Shown here piece after piece: positions 8,388 to 16,789 of a stretch of 64,000 nucleotides of DNA; the stretch's first letter is position 1; each line of letters starts with the position of its first letter. The stretch comes from Streptomyces sp. CB02923 (lineage in GTDB: Bacteria > Actinomycetota > Actinomycetes > Streptomycetales > Streptomycetaceae): positions 60,814 to 124,813 of the forward strand of contig NZ_LWKZ01000005.1 of assembly GCF_001905005.1 (NCBI RefSeq), read 5' to 3'. The notes beneath the pieces were generated by a model. It did no database searches, was not told the origin of the DNA, and saw only the letters and a program-made list of their open reading frames with translations. The position numbers and the translations under genes are program-made.

Positions 8388-10052
8388 CTACGGCTGCTGC
8401 TCCGCGGACCCGCCCCCGTACGCTTCCGTCACCGCCGCCGTCGTCTTCAGCGCGAGCCACAGCTCCATCCGTACGTCCGGATCGTCCAGCGAGCGGCCGA
8501 GGATCTCCTCCACCCGCCGCATCCGGTAGCGCAGCGTGTGCCGGTGCACGCCCAGGTCGGCGGCGGCCGCGTCCCACTGGCCGTGCCGGGACAGCCAGGC
8601 GCGCAGGGAGGCGACGAGGTCGCCGCGGCCGGTGGCGTCGTGCTCGCGCAGGGCGCGCAACAGGCCGTCGGCGAAAGCCCGTACGGCGTCGTCGGCCAGC
8701 AGCGGCAGGACCGATCCGGACGCCACGTCCTCGTGCTCGACCAGCACCCGGCCGCGGCGGCGGGCGACGGACAGTGCCTGTTCGGCCTGGCGGTGGGCGT
8801 GTGCGGCGTCCCGCGGCCCGGACGGCGCGGACAGGCCGACGGCGAGCCCTTCGCCGGACCGCCCCGGGCCGGGCCGCGCCGGGCGCCCGCGCGGCACCTG
8901 CTGCCCGCCGTACCTGGCCTCGACCACGGCGGTGTGCTCGGCGCACGCCTCGACGGCGGCTCCGCCGTCGGCGGCCAGCACGACCAGGCGGGCGCCCTCC
9001 GGTACGGCCAGCACCGCCTCGCCGGTGCGGGCCGCCGCCGACTCCATGGCGTCGGCGAGCGCGTCCAGGGCGGGCGGCGCGTCGCCGGGTTCCGCGCCGT
9101 CGGCGGCGACCGGCTCGGCGACCACCACCCGGAAGGGGGCGTCCAGGAGCCCGCCGTACAGCCGGCCGGCGACCGCCCGCGCGTGGTCCGGCTCACCGGC
9201 CAGCAGCATCCGCAGCACCGCGGCGCCGAGCCGCTGCTCGGCCTCCTGGAGGGCGCGGGAGCGCTCGGTGGTCAGGGTCAGGAGGGCGACGGCGGAGTGC
9301 ACGGCGAAGCGTTCGGCGGTGCCGAGCGGCGCGCCCGTACCGACCGCGAGGACGCCGCGGGCGCGGCGGCCGGTGCCCAGCGACTGGAGCTCGACACGGT
9401 CGTCGCCCTCCGCCTCGCTGACCACGGAGCTGGCGGGGGCCGGGCGCTCGCGCAGCCGTCCCACGTCGCCGCCGAGCCGGGCGGCGCGGCGGGCCGCCCA
9501 GTCGGGGGCCGCCGCGACCACCGCGCCGGACGCGTCGTACAGCGCGGCCCAGCCCTTGAGGTGCGCCGCGAGGCGGGCCAGCAGCTCGGCCGGGCCCTCG
9601 GTGCCGAGGGCGGCCCGGGTCAGCTCGCGCTGGGCCTCGAAGCCTTCGGTCACGGCGCGGTACTGGTCGGCGGCGACCGCGGCGGAGACGGCCTTGCTGA
9701 TGGCGATGAACGGGGTGCTGCGGGGCACGCCCAGCAGCGGCAGCCCCTCTTCGGCGGCGGCGGTGACCAGCGCCGGCGGCACGTCCTCGTAGTTGACGCC
9801 GACCGCGAAGCCGAGCCCGACGACACCGGCGCCCGCGACCCGCCGCACATACCTGCGGGCCGTCTGCGGGTCCTCGGCGTCCAGCTTGAGGGCGGTGATG
9901 AGCAGCAGCTCGCCGCCTTCCATGTACGGCACCGGGTCGATCAGCTCGCTGGCGTGCGCCCAGCGCACGGGGGTGTCCAGCCGGTCCGCGCCCGCGAGCA
10001 CCGTCAGCTTGAGCGCGGAGTGGTGGGCCAGGGAGGCGAGCGTGTGCGGCAT
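8388..10052 (-). CDS. PucR/CdaR-family transcriptional regulator
   Basis: A 554-aa cytoplasmic regulator. The N-terminal PucR domain begins ALKLTVLAGADRLDTPVRW with the HASELIDPVPYMEGGELLL signature. A central GGDEF-like/GAF-like sensor region follows. The C-terminal PucR helix-turn-helix includes WDAAAADLGVHRHTLRYRMRR and EILGRSLDDPDVRMELWLALK. Relatives control purine, GABA or other amino-compound catabolism according to neighbourhood. Here an aldehyde dehydrogenase lies downstream on the same strand and gabT nearby, which points to GABA or polyamine breakdown. The start at 10052 gives the complete N-terminal domain. Confidence 0.92.
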   Translation of the reverse strand: MPHTLASLAHHSALKLTVLAGADRLDTPVRWAHASELIDPVPYMEGGELLLITALKLDAEDPQTARRYVRRVAGAGVVGLGFAVGVNYEDVPPALVTAAAEEGLPLLGVPRSTPFIAISKAVSAAVAADQYRAVTEGFEAQRELTRAALGTEGPAELLARLAAHLKGWAALYDASGAVVAAAPDWAARRAARLGGDVGRLRERPAPASSVVSEAEGDDRVELQSLGTGRRARGVLAVGTGAPLGTAERFAVHSAVALLTLTTERSRALQEAEQRLGAAVLRMLLAGEPDHARAVAGRLYGGLLDAPFRVVVAEPVAADGAEPGDAPPALDALADAMESAAARTGEAVLAVPEGARLVVLAADGGAAVEACAEHTAVVEARYGGQQVPRGRPARPGPGRSGEGLAVGLSAPSGPRDAAHAHRQAEQALSVARRRGRVLVEHEDVASGSVLPLLADDAVRAFADGLLRALREHDATGRGDLVASLRAWLSRHGQWDAAAADLGVHRHTLRYRMRRVEEILGRSLDDPDVRMELWLALKTTAAVTEAYGGGSAEQQP

Positions 10053-10180
10053 GGGACCTTCGGTGGGCGTCGGCGGGCGGGCGTGCTGTCGGCGGGCTTC
10101 GTCTTCGCCGTCCCGTATGAACGGCCGTTGCCGATTCTGCCTCAGTGGTGGGGTGGGGGTGGGTTGAAGCCAGCGGATAT

Positions 10181-10207
10181 CCTGGATACATTCTTGATAT
10201 ATCCAGG
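10181..10207. promoter_or_regulatory. Inverted repeat over the vapB ribosome site, probable VapBC operator
   Basis: CCTGGATA (10181-10188) and TATCCAGG (10200-10207) are perfect 8-bp arms with an 11-bp AT-rich spacer. The right arm runs into the Shine-Dalgarno AGGAGG (10205-10210) of vapB. Autorepression by the antitoxin-toxin complex at such dyads is established for vapBC loci; the assignment here is inferred from position. Confidence 0.7.
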
Positions 10208-10217
10208 AGGTGATCGC

Positions 10218-10430
10218 ATGACCAAGATGCTGGTGGACATCGACGACGAGGCGCTGGAGCAGGCGGCCCAGGTTTTCGGCACGAAGACGAAGAAGGACAC
10301 GGTCAACACCGCCCTGCGTGAGGCGACGCAGCGGATAGCCCGCGCCCGCGCCCTGGAGCGGCTCGGTGAGATGGCCGACCGCGGAGACTTCGACGAGTTC
10401 ATCAACAACAAGGCGGCCTACCGTCCGTGA
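10218..10430 (+). CDS. vapB: VapB-type antitoxin
   Basis: A 70-aa antitoxin. The N-terminus (MTKMLVDIDDEALEQAAQVF) followed by GTKTKKDTVNTALREA is the ribbon-helix-helix DNA-binding fold of VapB/VapB2-type antitoxins. The C-terminal tail (MADRGDFDEFINNKAAYRP) is the part that normally inserts into the toxin active site. An AGGAGG ribosome site lies 7 bases upstream of the ATG, and the upstream dyad is the likely operator. The stop codon overlaps the toxin's GTG start (GTGA). Confidence 0.93.
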   Translation: MTKMLVDIDDEALEQAAQVFGTKTKKDTVNTALREATQRIARARALERLGEMADRGDFDEFINNKAAYRP

Positions 10431-10855
10431 CCAGCAGTGCCCTCTACCTGATCGACACTTCCGCGCTGTTCCGGATCCTCGTCAAGCCACTTCGTGAACG
10501 GTGGCATCTGCAGATCAACAACGGGATCATCGCACTGTGCCCGGTCGTGGAACTGGAGTTCCTGTACTCCGCCCGGTCGCTGGCTGATCGCCTGGAGAAG
10601 CAAGAACTGCTGCGTGAGCTGTTCTCCTGGGTGCCGATGCCCGAGCAGGTCTTCGAGCGGGCACAGAAACTCCAGCAGCAACTCACCGAGTCGGGGCTCC
10701 ACCGCTCCGCCGGTGCCGTCGACCTGCTGGTGGCGGCCACAGCAGAGCGGGAAGGGCTCATCGTGCTGCACGACGACCGCGACTACGAAGCCGTGTCGCG
10801 GATCACCGGACTCCCCGTGAAGCGGGTCGTGAGCCCCGCCACGTCCAACGACTGA
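10427..10855 (+). CDS. vapC: VapC-type PIN-domain ribonuclease toxin
   Basis: A 142-aa PIN-domain toxin, a Mg2+-dependent RNase that typically cuts tRNA or rRNA loops. The acidic active-site residues are visible in order: LIDTSAL (Asp near residue 10), VELEFL (Glu), AGAVDLLVAATAE (Asp) and LHDDRDYEAV (Asp). GTG start overlaps the vapB stop, so antitoxin is made first and the two are coupled. The pair sits between pucR and a VirD4-like ATPase gene and looks like a small accessory insertion. Confidence 0.93.
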   Translation: MTSSALYLIDTSALFRILVKPLRERWHLQINNGIIALCPVVELEFLYSARSLADRLEKQELLRELFSWVPMPEQVFERAQKLQQQLTESGLHRSAGAVDLLVAATAEREGLIVLHDDRDYEAVSRITGLPVKRVVSPATSND

Positions 10856-10867
10856 CCGCCCGCCTCC

Positions 10868-13012
10868 TCACCCCCGCAGATCCACCAGCACCGGCGGCGC
10901 GTGCTCCCCCCGTACCGACGTCACCGACAGCACCGCGTGGCCCGGGGGGACCGAGTTGGCCAGGTCGGAGGCGGACCAGCGTTCGCGTTCGACGGTGCGG
11001 ACGGTGACGGCCTTGGCGGTGGCCGCCTTGCCGGTGACCAGGTGGCGGAAGATGTGGAACGCCTTCATCGCCGCGCCCTCCGCGATGATCTGCCGGTCGG
11101 TCACGTCGCGCGTCTCGACCCACTCCTTGCCCCACACCTCGGCGAAGCGCGCCCCGTCCCAGGTCGTCACGCCCGCGTACGCCATCCGGCAGCCCACCGC
11201 GCCCAGCAGCGCGCTGCGCAGCGTTTCGGGGACGTCGTCCAGGGAGCGCAGGGTCATCAGGACGCCCGCGTTGGCGGCGCGCAGCCGTTGCAGGCCGCGC
11301 AGCGACTCGGCGGTGACGGTGTGCGCCGCGTCGTCGAGGACCAGGCAGGCGAAGAGCGAGCGGTCGCCGCGGGCGGCCGCGCACTCGGTGAACTGGGCCA
11401 GCACCAGCCGGGCCAGGATGCGTGACGCTTCCGCGTGGCCGCGTTCGGGCAGGTCGATGCGGACGCGCAGCGGGTGGTCGAGGGCGCGCAGCGAGAGCTG
11501 GCGGTCGCCGCCTTCTGGGTCGAAGTAGGGCGCGAAGGCGGGGCGGTCGAGGAGGGCGACGCGGTCGGCGAGGAGTTCGCCGATGTCGCCGGGGCGCCCG
11601 GACTGCCGTTCGCGGGCGTCGAGTTCGCGCAGCAGCGTGTGCGCCTCGGCGGTCTTCAGCGCGGTCCGCAGCGAGGCCAGGGCCGTCGCCGTGCCGTCGA
11701 GGAGTTCGCGCAGTTCGGGTACGGACGGGAAGCGGCCGTGTGCGGCGCGGAACGGTCCGAGCAGCTGGCCGAGCGCGGTCGCGGCGCGCCGGCTGTCGCC
11801 GCCGGGGAGGGTGGCGGCCAGGTCGCCGACGAGTGCCTCGGCGAGGACGCCGGCCGCTTCGTCGGGGTCGGTGGTGCCGCCGTACAGGTCGAGGTCGCAG
11901 TCCGGTTCGGGGGCACCGATCCGTACGACCACGTCGAACGCGTCGTCCGGGCCGGGTGCGGAGCCGGCCGCGCAGACGGCGACCACCGCGCTCCGCCCGG
12001 CCAGCGCCTGGAGGCACATGGCTTCCACGACGGGCCGCACCACGCGGGTGGTCTTGCCGCAGCCGGGCGGGCCGACGGCCAGGAGGGAGGTGCCCAGCAG
12101 GGCCGGGTCGAGGGCGAAGCCCGTACCGCGGTGCTGGTGGGGGTTGCGCGGGTGGTCGGCGGCGGTGCCGATGCGTACCTGGTGGGCGAGCAGGTCGTGG
12201 TGGGCGGCGCGGGTGGGCAGGTCGCGCAGGCCGGAGGGGTGGGCGCAGGCGGCGGCGCCGTGCCGCAGGACGGTGTCGGTGAAGGAGGCGAGGGAGTTCC
12301 TGCCGGAGCGCACCGAGTGCCAGGCGCGTTCGATGCGGGCCACGTCGACGTCGTTCAGGCGGCCGGCGAGGGTCTCGGCGGCGAGCTTGTCGGCGGCGTC
12401 GGGGGCGCCGCCCGCGCGCAGTGCGGGCCACTGGGCGCGGTCCTCCTGCGGCTCCGGTATGGCGTCGGGGGCCCGCTCGCGGGCGCGGCGCAGCACCGGT
12501 CCGAGGCAGCGCCGTCCCAGTTCGGCCCAGCGTCCGAGGCGGCCGAAGACGAGGACGAGGAGGGCCGCGAAGAGGGCGTAGTAGAGGTAGGTGAGCCAGA
12601 CGAAGATCATTTTGTCGCCGCCGGCCGAGCGCCAGGAGTCGGGCGTGAGCAGCAGCAGCGGGTAGAGCCAGTAGGGGCCGAGATAGCCGTTCCAGAGCAG
12701 CGACCACAGCAGCCAGCCGCACAGGAACGAGATCAGCGCGCCGGAGACGAGCTGCCGGGTGGGCACCCGGTCGGGGTTCTCGGCGGGCCGGGGGACGTGT
12801 CCGTACGTCCAGATGCCGGGCGCGCCGGCCCGGCGGGGGGCGCGCAGCCAGCGCAGGAACGTGCCGTCCCCGGCAGCGGCGGGCGGGGCCTGCGGCACCG
12901 GCGGGATCTTCGGGGCCGGCGGTGCGGACGGGACCGGTGGTGCCGTGGGCCGGGGTACGTGGTGGTCGGTGCGGGTGTGCGGTGCGTCGTGCTGCGTGCC
13001 CTCGGTGTCCAT
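10868..13012 (-). CDS. Membrane-anchored VirD4/TraG-like ATPase
   Basis: A 714-aa protein. It has a proline-rich N-terminal tail (about residues 1-48), two hydrophobic segments (roughly 88-111 and 138-157) and a cytoplasmic P-loop domain with Walker A GPPGCGKTT (314-322). A probable Walker B is LFACLVLDDAAH near residue 560, followed by RLRAANAGVLMTLRSLDDVP. Two transmembrane helices before a large RecA-like domain is the layout of conjugation/secretion coupling proteins (VirD4/TraG/TcpA). No relaxase or secretion genes lie nearby, so its partner system is unknown. It is divergent from gabT. Confidence 0.75.
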   Translation of the reverse strand: MDTEGTQHDAPHTRTDHHVPRPTAPPVPSAPPAPKIPPVPQAPPAAAGDGTFLRWLRAPRRAGAPGIWTYGHVPRPAENPDRVPTRQLVSGALISFLCGWLLWSLLWNGYLGPYWLYPLLLLTPDSWRSAGGDKMIFVWLTYLYYALFAALLVLVFGRLGRWAELGRRCLGPVLRRARERAPDAIPEPQEDRAQWPALRAGGAPDAADKLAAETLAGRLNDVDVARIERAWHSVRSGRNSLASFTDTVLRHGAAACAHPSGLRDLPTRAAHHDLLAHQVRIGTAADHPRNPHQHRGTGFALDPALLGTSLLAVGPPGCGKTTRVVRPVVEAMCLQALAGRSAVVAVCAAGSAPGPDDAFDVVVRIGAPEPDCDLDLYGGTTDPDEAAGVLAEALVGDLAATLPGGDSRRAATALGQLLGPFRAAHGRFPSVPELRELLDGTATALASLRTALKTAEAHTLLRELDARERQSGRPGDIGELLADRVALLDRPAFAPYFDPEGGDRQLSLRALDHPLRVRIDLPERGHAEASRILARLVLAQFTECAAARGDRSLFACLVLDDAAHTVTAESLRGLQRLRAANAGVLMTLRSLDDVPETLRSALLGAVGCRMAYAGVTTWDGARFAEVWGKEWVETRDVTDRQIIAEGAAMKAFHIFRHLVTGKAATAKAVTVRTVERERWSASDLANSVPPGHAVLSVTSVRGEHAPPVLVDLRG

Positions 13013-13130
13013 CCGGTGCCCCTCGTCCCCCTTGAGACGTGCGGGCGCGGAACGGATGCGGTCCGTCCCGTGCGCCCTGCCGTTCGCTGCGTACGCCGCC
13101 GCTCAATCTACTGGCCGTGGCGCGCCGCTA

Positions 13131-13145
13131 TGTCCGGTGCGGACA
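13131..13145. promoter_or_regulatory. Palindrome upstream of gabT
   Basis: TGTCCG-GTG-CGGACA is a perfect 6-bp inverted repeat about 110 bp upstream of the gabT ATG, in the divergent region between gabT and the ATPase gene. The same hexamer TGTCCG occurs twice (8283-8288, 8296-8301) about 80 bp upstream of the aldehyde dehydrogenase. A PucR operator is possible, but the hexamer is short for GC-rich DNA. Confidence 0.35.
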
Positions 13146-13255
13146 ACGCAACACGCGCACTTCTCCCGAACGGAACATGCCGACGTCCCGCTCCTCCCCC
13201 TAGCCTGCGAGCACAACCCCTTCAGTACGACCCGTTCCACCCCCAGGAGACTGCC

Positions 13256-14605
13256 ATGACCGAACTGTCCGGAGGCCCCGCCCTCCCCCAGGAGCGTCGC
13301 GTCGTCACCGCGATCCCCGGCCCCAAGTCCCAGGAGCTGTGGGCCCGCAAGCAGGCCACGGTGGCCGGGGGCGTAGGGGCGGTACTGCCCGTCTTCGCCA
13401 AGCGCGCGGGCGGCGGCGTCCTGGAGGACGTCGACGGCAACTCCTTCATCGACTTCGGTTCCGGCATCGCCGTGACCTCGGTGGGCAACAGCGCGGAGGC
13501 CGTGGTGCGCCGCGCCGCCGCGCAGCTCGCGGACTTCACCCACACCTGTGTGATGGTCACGCCGTACGAGCCGTACGTGGAGGTCTGCGAGCAGCTCGCC
13601 GAGCTGACCCCGGGCGACCACGCGAAGAAGTCGGCGCTGTTCAACTCCGGCGCGGAGGCCGTCGAGAACGCGGTCAAGATCGCCCGTGCGTACACCAAGC
13701 GCCAGGCGGTCGTCGTCTTCGACCACGGCTACCATGGCCGGACGAACCTGACGATGGCGCTGACCGCGAAGAACATGCCGTACAAGCACGGTTTCGGCCC
13801 GTTCGCCCCCGAGGTCTACCGGGTGCCGCTGGCCTACCCCTACCGCTGGCTGACCGGCCCGGAGAACTGCGCCAAGGAGGCCGCGGACCAGGCCATCTCG
13901 CAGATCACCAAGCAGATCGGCGCGGAGAACGTGGCCGCGATCATCATCGAGCCGGTGCTCGGTGAGGGCGGCTTCATCGAGCCGGCCAAGGGCTTCCTGC
14001 CCGCCCTCGCGGACTTCGCGAAGGAGAACGGCATCGTCTTCGTCGCGGACGAGATCCAGTCCGGCTTCTGCCGTACCGGCCAGTGGTTCGCGTGTGAGGA
14101 CGAGAACATCGTGCCGGACCTGATCACGACCGCCAAGGGCATCGCGGGCGGTCTGCCGCTGGCCGCCGTCACCGGCCGCGCCGAGATGATGGACGCGGCG
14201 CACGCGGGTGGCCTGGGCGGCACCTACGGCGGCAACCCGGTCGCCTGCGCCGCGGCGCTCGGCTCCATCGAGACCATGCGCGAGCTGGACCTGAACGCGA
14301 AGGCCCGGCGGATCGGCGAGATCATGAAGCCGCGCCTGCAGGCGATGGCGGACAAGCACGACATCATCGGTGAGGTCCGCGGCCGTGGCGCGATGATCGC
14401 CATCGAGCTCGTGGAGCCCGGTTCCAAGGAGCCGAACCCGAAGGCGACCGCCGCGCTGGCCGCGGCGTGCCACCAGGAGGGCCTGCTGGTGCTGACCACC
14501 GGTACGTACGGCAACGTGCTGCGCTTCCTGCCGCCGCTGGTCATCGGCGAGGACCTGCTGAACGAGGGTCTGAACATCATCGAGAGCGCGCTCGCGGCGG
14601 TGTGA
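13256..14605 (+). CDS. gabT: 4-aminobutyrate aminotransferase
   Basis: A 449-aa class III PLP aminotransferase that moves the amino group of GABA to 2-oxoglutarate, giving succinate semialdehyde. Family marks are NSGAEAVENAVKIARAYT, FDHGYHGRTN, the EPVLGEGGF loop, VADEIQSGFCRTG (PLP-ring Asp) and the Schiff-base Lys294 in TTAKGIAGGLP. AGGAG lies 6 bases before the ATG. With the aldehyde dehydrogenase at 6760-8205 it completes GABA to succinate. The polyamine genes at 28898-46252 would supply GABA. It probably belongs to the PucR regulon. Confidence 0.95.
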   Translation: MTELSGGPALPQERRVVTAIPGPKSQELWARKQATVAGGVGAVLPVFAKRAGGGVLEDVDGNSFIDFGSGIAVTSVGNSAEAVVRRAAAQLADFTHTCVMVTPYEPYVEVCEQLAELTPGDHAKKSALFNSGAEAVENAVKIARAYTKRQAVVVFDHGYHGRTNLTMALTAKNMPYKHGFGPFAPEVYRVPLAYPYRWLTGPENCAKEAADQAISQITKQIGAENVAAIIIEPVLGEGGFIEPAKGFLPALADFAKENGIVFVADEIQSGFCRTGQWFACEDENIVPDLITTAKGIAGGLPLAAVTGRAEMMDAAHAGGLGGTYGGNPVACAAALGSIETMRELDLNAKARRIGEIMKPRLQAMADKHDIIGEVRGRGAMIAIELVEPGSKEPNPKATAALAAACHQEGLLVLTTGTYGNVLRFLPPLVIGEDLLNEGLNIIESALAAV

Positions 14606-14708
14606 ACCGAAGGAGGGGACGGCAGGTCGTGAAGAATGTGTGCGGGGCCCATGGTGGGCAGGTGATCTGGCTGTCCGGTCCCGCCTCACTGCCGTACGGT
14701 TTCTGCAG

Positions 14709-15761
14709 ATGAGAGAAACACCCCGCTCACAGGAGACTGTGAGCGACGCCCGGACGGCGCTTCCCCAGCTCCGGCCAGGCCGTGCCTTCGTGCACGCATC
14801 CGGGGCCCCGCGCCCCGGGAATCCTCACCGATCGGACGGCCGCCCGCCCCAAACCCCCCGGGGCGCGCGGCGCTCCGGTCAGCGCGGCCGCCTCGGAACC
14901 ACCCCCCCTGTTCCGAGGCGGCCGACCTTCTTCCCCCACCGCCTCCTGTGGACGGGCCTGCTGTGCGCCGCGCTCTTCGCGGTCCTCACCTGGCAGGTGG
15001 CCTCCGGCGGTCCGCTGCGCGCGCTGGACGAACGCCTCGGCCGCGCGGTCGTGCACAGCTCCGTACCCACCGCCCTGGCGGAATTCTTCGCCGACCTCGG
15101 CAATACGGCCGTCGCACTGCCGGTACTGGCGCTCGCGGCGCTGTACGCGGCCTGGCGCGGACGGCGGGCGGCCGTGCCGCGGGGGCCGGACGCCCCCCAA
15201 CAGCCGGACGGTCCCCAACAGCCGGACGGTCCCCAACAGCCGGACGGTCCCCAGCGGCCGGGTGGTCCCCAGCGGCCGGACACTCCGCGCTGGTGGCTGC
15301 CGCCGTCGGCCGCCCTGGTGACGATGGCCGTGGTGCCCGCGCTGGTGGTCCCCCTGAAGCGGTGGCTGGCCCGGCCCGGCCCGCCGGAGATGGCGGGCGG
15401 TGCACACGACGGTTTCTTCCCCTCGGGCCACGGGGCGACGGCGGCCGTCGCGTACGGCGCGGTGGCCCTGCTGCTCGCCGCGCCCTGGACCGCCCGCCCG
15501 GCACGAACACGCAGGCCGATGACGGCCGGCCTCGCGGCCGCCGTGGGGCTGCTCGACCTCGCGGTCGGCATCGGCCTGGTGCGCCGCGGCTATCACTGGC
15601 CGCTGGACGTGCTGGCCAGTTGGTGCCTGGCCGGGGTGCTGCTCACGGCCTGCGCGGCCGTGTGCGGGCGGTGGGCGGACCGTCCGTACCGGAGGCAGGA
15701 CGGCCCGCACCGCCCGCAGGACGGTCAGTTCGCCGCGCCGAACAGCTCCGACGCGATGTAG
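14709..15761 (+). CDS. PAP2-family membrane phosphatase with a repeat-bearing loop
   Basis: About 350 aa from the ATG at 14709. After a basic N-terminal tail there is a hydrophobic segment (LLWTGLLCAALFAVL), then the PAP2 core. The core includes KRWLARPGPP, the central PSGHGATAAVAYG and RRGYHWPLDVLASW, matching the three catalytic blocks of lipid phosphatases. Substrates may be phosphatidate or undecaprenyl-pyrophosphate. Between the second and third membrane spans is a hydrophilic loop of five six-residue PQQPDG-like repeats. The start is uncertain: GTG at 14739 follows AGGAG and sits within the palindrome CTCACAG-GAGA-CTGTGAG (14726-14743). The 3' end overlaps the convergent isonitrile synthase gene by 37 bp. 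Confidence 0.85.
   Translation: MRETPRSQETVSDARTALPQLRPGRAFVHASGAPRPGNPHRSDGRPPQTPRGARRSGQRGRLGTTPPVPRRPTFFPHRLLWTGLLCAALFAVLTWQVASGGPLRALDERLGRAVVHSSVPTALAEFFADLGNTAVALPVLALAALYAAWRGRRAAVPRGPDAPQQPDGPQQPDGPQQPDGPQRPGGPQRPDTPRWWLPPSAALVTMAVVPALVVPLKRWLARPGPPEMAGGAHDGFFPSGHGATAAVAYGAVALLLAAPWTARPARTRRPMTAGLAAAVGLLDLAVGIGLVRRGYHWPLDVLASWCLAGVLLTACAAVCGRWADRPYRRQDGPHRPQDGQFAAPNSSDAM
15195..15284 (+). repeat. Five tandem 18-bp repeats inside the PAP2 gene
   Basis: Units begin at 15195, 15213, 15231, 15249 and 15267. The first three are identical (ccccaacagccggacggt) and the last two diverge by a few bases. In frame they encode PQQPDG x3, PQRPGG and PQRPDT. Identical DNA in the first three units suggests recent slippage expansion. 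Confidence 0.95.
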
Positions 15762-16789
15762 TGGCTCGGGCGCCAGCTGGGGCCCGCCGGGATGCCCACC
15801 CGCTCCGCCTCGTGCCGCTTCATCAGCCGGAAGCGGTCCATGCCGGTCTGCACGACGACGGCGTGCCAGGGCGTGAGCCAGTTGTCCGCCGCCTCCAGCA
15901 GCGCGATCCCGAACTTCGCCGAACCGCAGGTCTGCGGGTGGATGGAGAGCCGTACGGTCCGCCGGTAGTGGTGGGCTATCAGCTCGCCCCACGCGCGGCT
16001 GCGCCGCAGGACGCCGTACGCGCGGGCGCGGCACTCGCGCTGCAACTGGGCCTTGGAGCCGGTCCAGTCGGCGGTGTCCTCGACCAGGAAGCGGATGGTG
16101 CCGCGGTAGTGGCTGAGCGCCGGGCCGCCGGCCCGCACCTCGGCCCGCAGTTCCTCCACGCTCTGCGCGAAGTCCTCCTCCAGCCGCGCCCGCTTCTCGT
16201 CGTAGGTGCGGTTCTCGTAGACGTGGTCGAGGCCGAAGGTGTCGATGTGCCGCAGGCCGTTGGCGTCGATCATGTGGCGCAGCGCCTCGCCGTACGCGTC
16301 GATGTGCGCGTCCGGGACCCGTATCAGGTCGCCGAAGACATGGCCGTCCGAGCAGATCAGCAGCCGGGCGCCGGGCGGGTAGACCGCGCCGATCGCGGCG
16401 CACAGGTCGTCCAGGAAGCGCAGCGAGAGCAGTTCGCCGAGGTCGGGCAGGTGGCCGACGACCTTGGCGGGGTTGGGTGACTTGCAGGGGAAGGCCGGCA
16501 GGGTCAGCAGCACCGGCTCGCGGCGGGCGACGAACGCGCGGATCTGGGCGAGCTGTTCGGCGAAGCACCGCTCGGGCGGGTGGCTGTCGTGGGCGTGGCC
16601 GTCGGCTCTGTCGGCGCCGTCGCCGCCGTCGGCCCGTGTGTCCGCGGGTGCGCCGACGGGCCGGCGGTGCGGCAGGAGCAGTTCCAGGATCCGGGCGCAG
16701 TACTGCTCCGTGCGGGCCAAGTGCGCGGCGTCCCCCTCGTCCTCCCCCTGCTCGTGGCGCTCGGCGGGCTGCTCATACGTCACGGTCAT
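15725..16789 (-). CDS. Isonitrile synthase, PvcA/IsnA (DIT1) family
   Basis: A 354-aa member of the DIT1/PvcA family. Such enzymes convert the alpha-amino group of an L-amino acid (tyrosine or tryptophan in characterised cases) to an isonitrile, using ribulose-5-phosphate carbon. The family signature LTLPAFPCKSPNPAKVVGHLPD is split by me as LTLPAFPCKSPNPAK and VVGHLPD. Further marks are LLICSDGHVFGDLI, IHPQTCGSAKFGIAL and TPWHAVVV. About 45 poorly conserved, acidic residues precede the core. The start overlaps the stop of the upstream oxygenase gene (ATGA), so the two are coupled. Amino-acid specificity cannot be told from these motifs alone. Confidence 0.92.
   Translation of the reverse strand: MTVTYEQPAERHEQGEDEGDAAHLARTEQYCARILELLLPHRRPVGAPADTRADGGDGADRADGHAHDSHPPERCFAEQLAQIRAFVARREPVLLTLPAFPCKSPNPAKVVGHLPDLGELLSLRFLDDLCAAIGAVYPPGARLLICSDGHVFGDLIRVPDAHIDAYGEALRHMIDANGLRHIDTFGLDHVYENRTYDEKRARLEEDFAQSVEELRAEVRAGGPALSHYRGTIRFLVEDTADWTGSKAQLQRECRARAYGVLRRSRAWGELIAHHYRRTVRLSIHPQTCGSAKFGIALLEAADNWLTPWHAVVVQTGMDRFRLMKRHEAERVGIPAGPSWRPSHYIASELFGAAN

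Noticed and set aside
11435..13255. gabT as part of a 1056-codon protein starting at 11435
   Set aside because: The upstream part is antisense to the VirD4-like ATPase. A good ribosome site and the family start point support the ATG at 13256.
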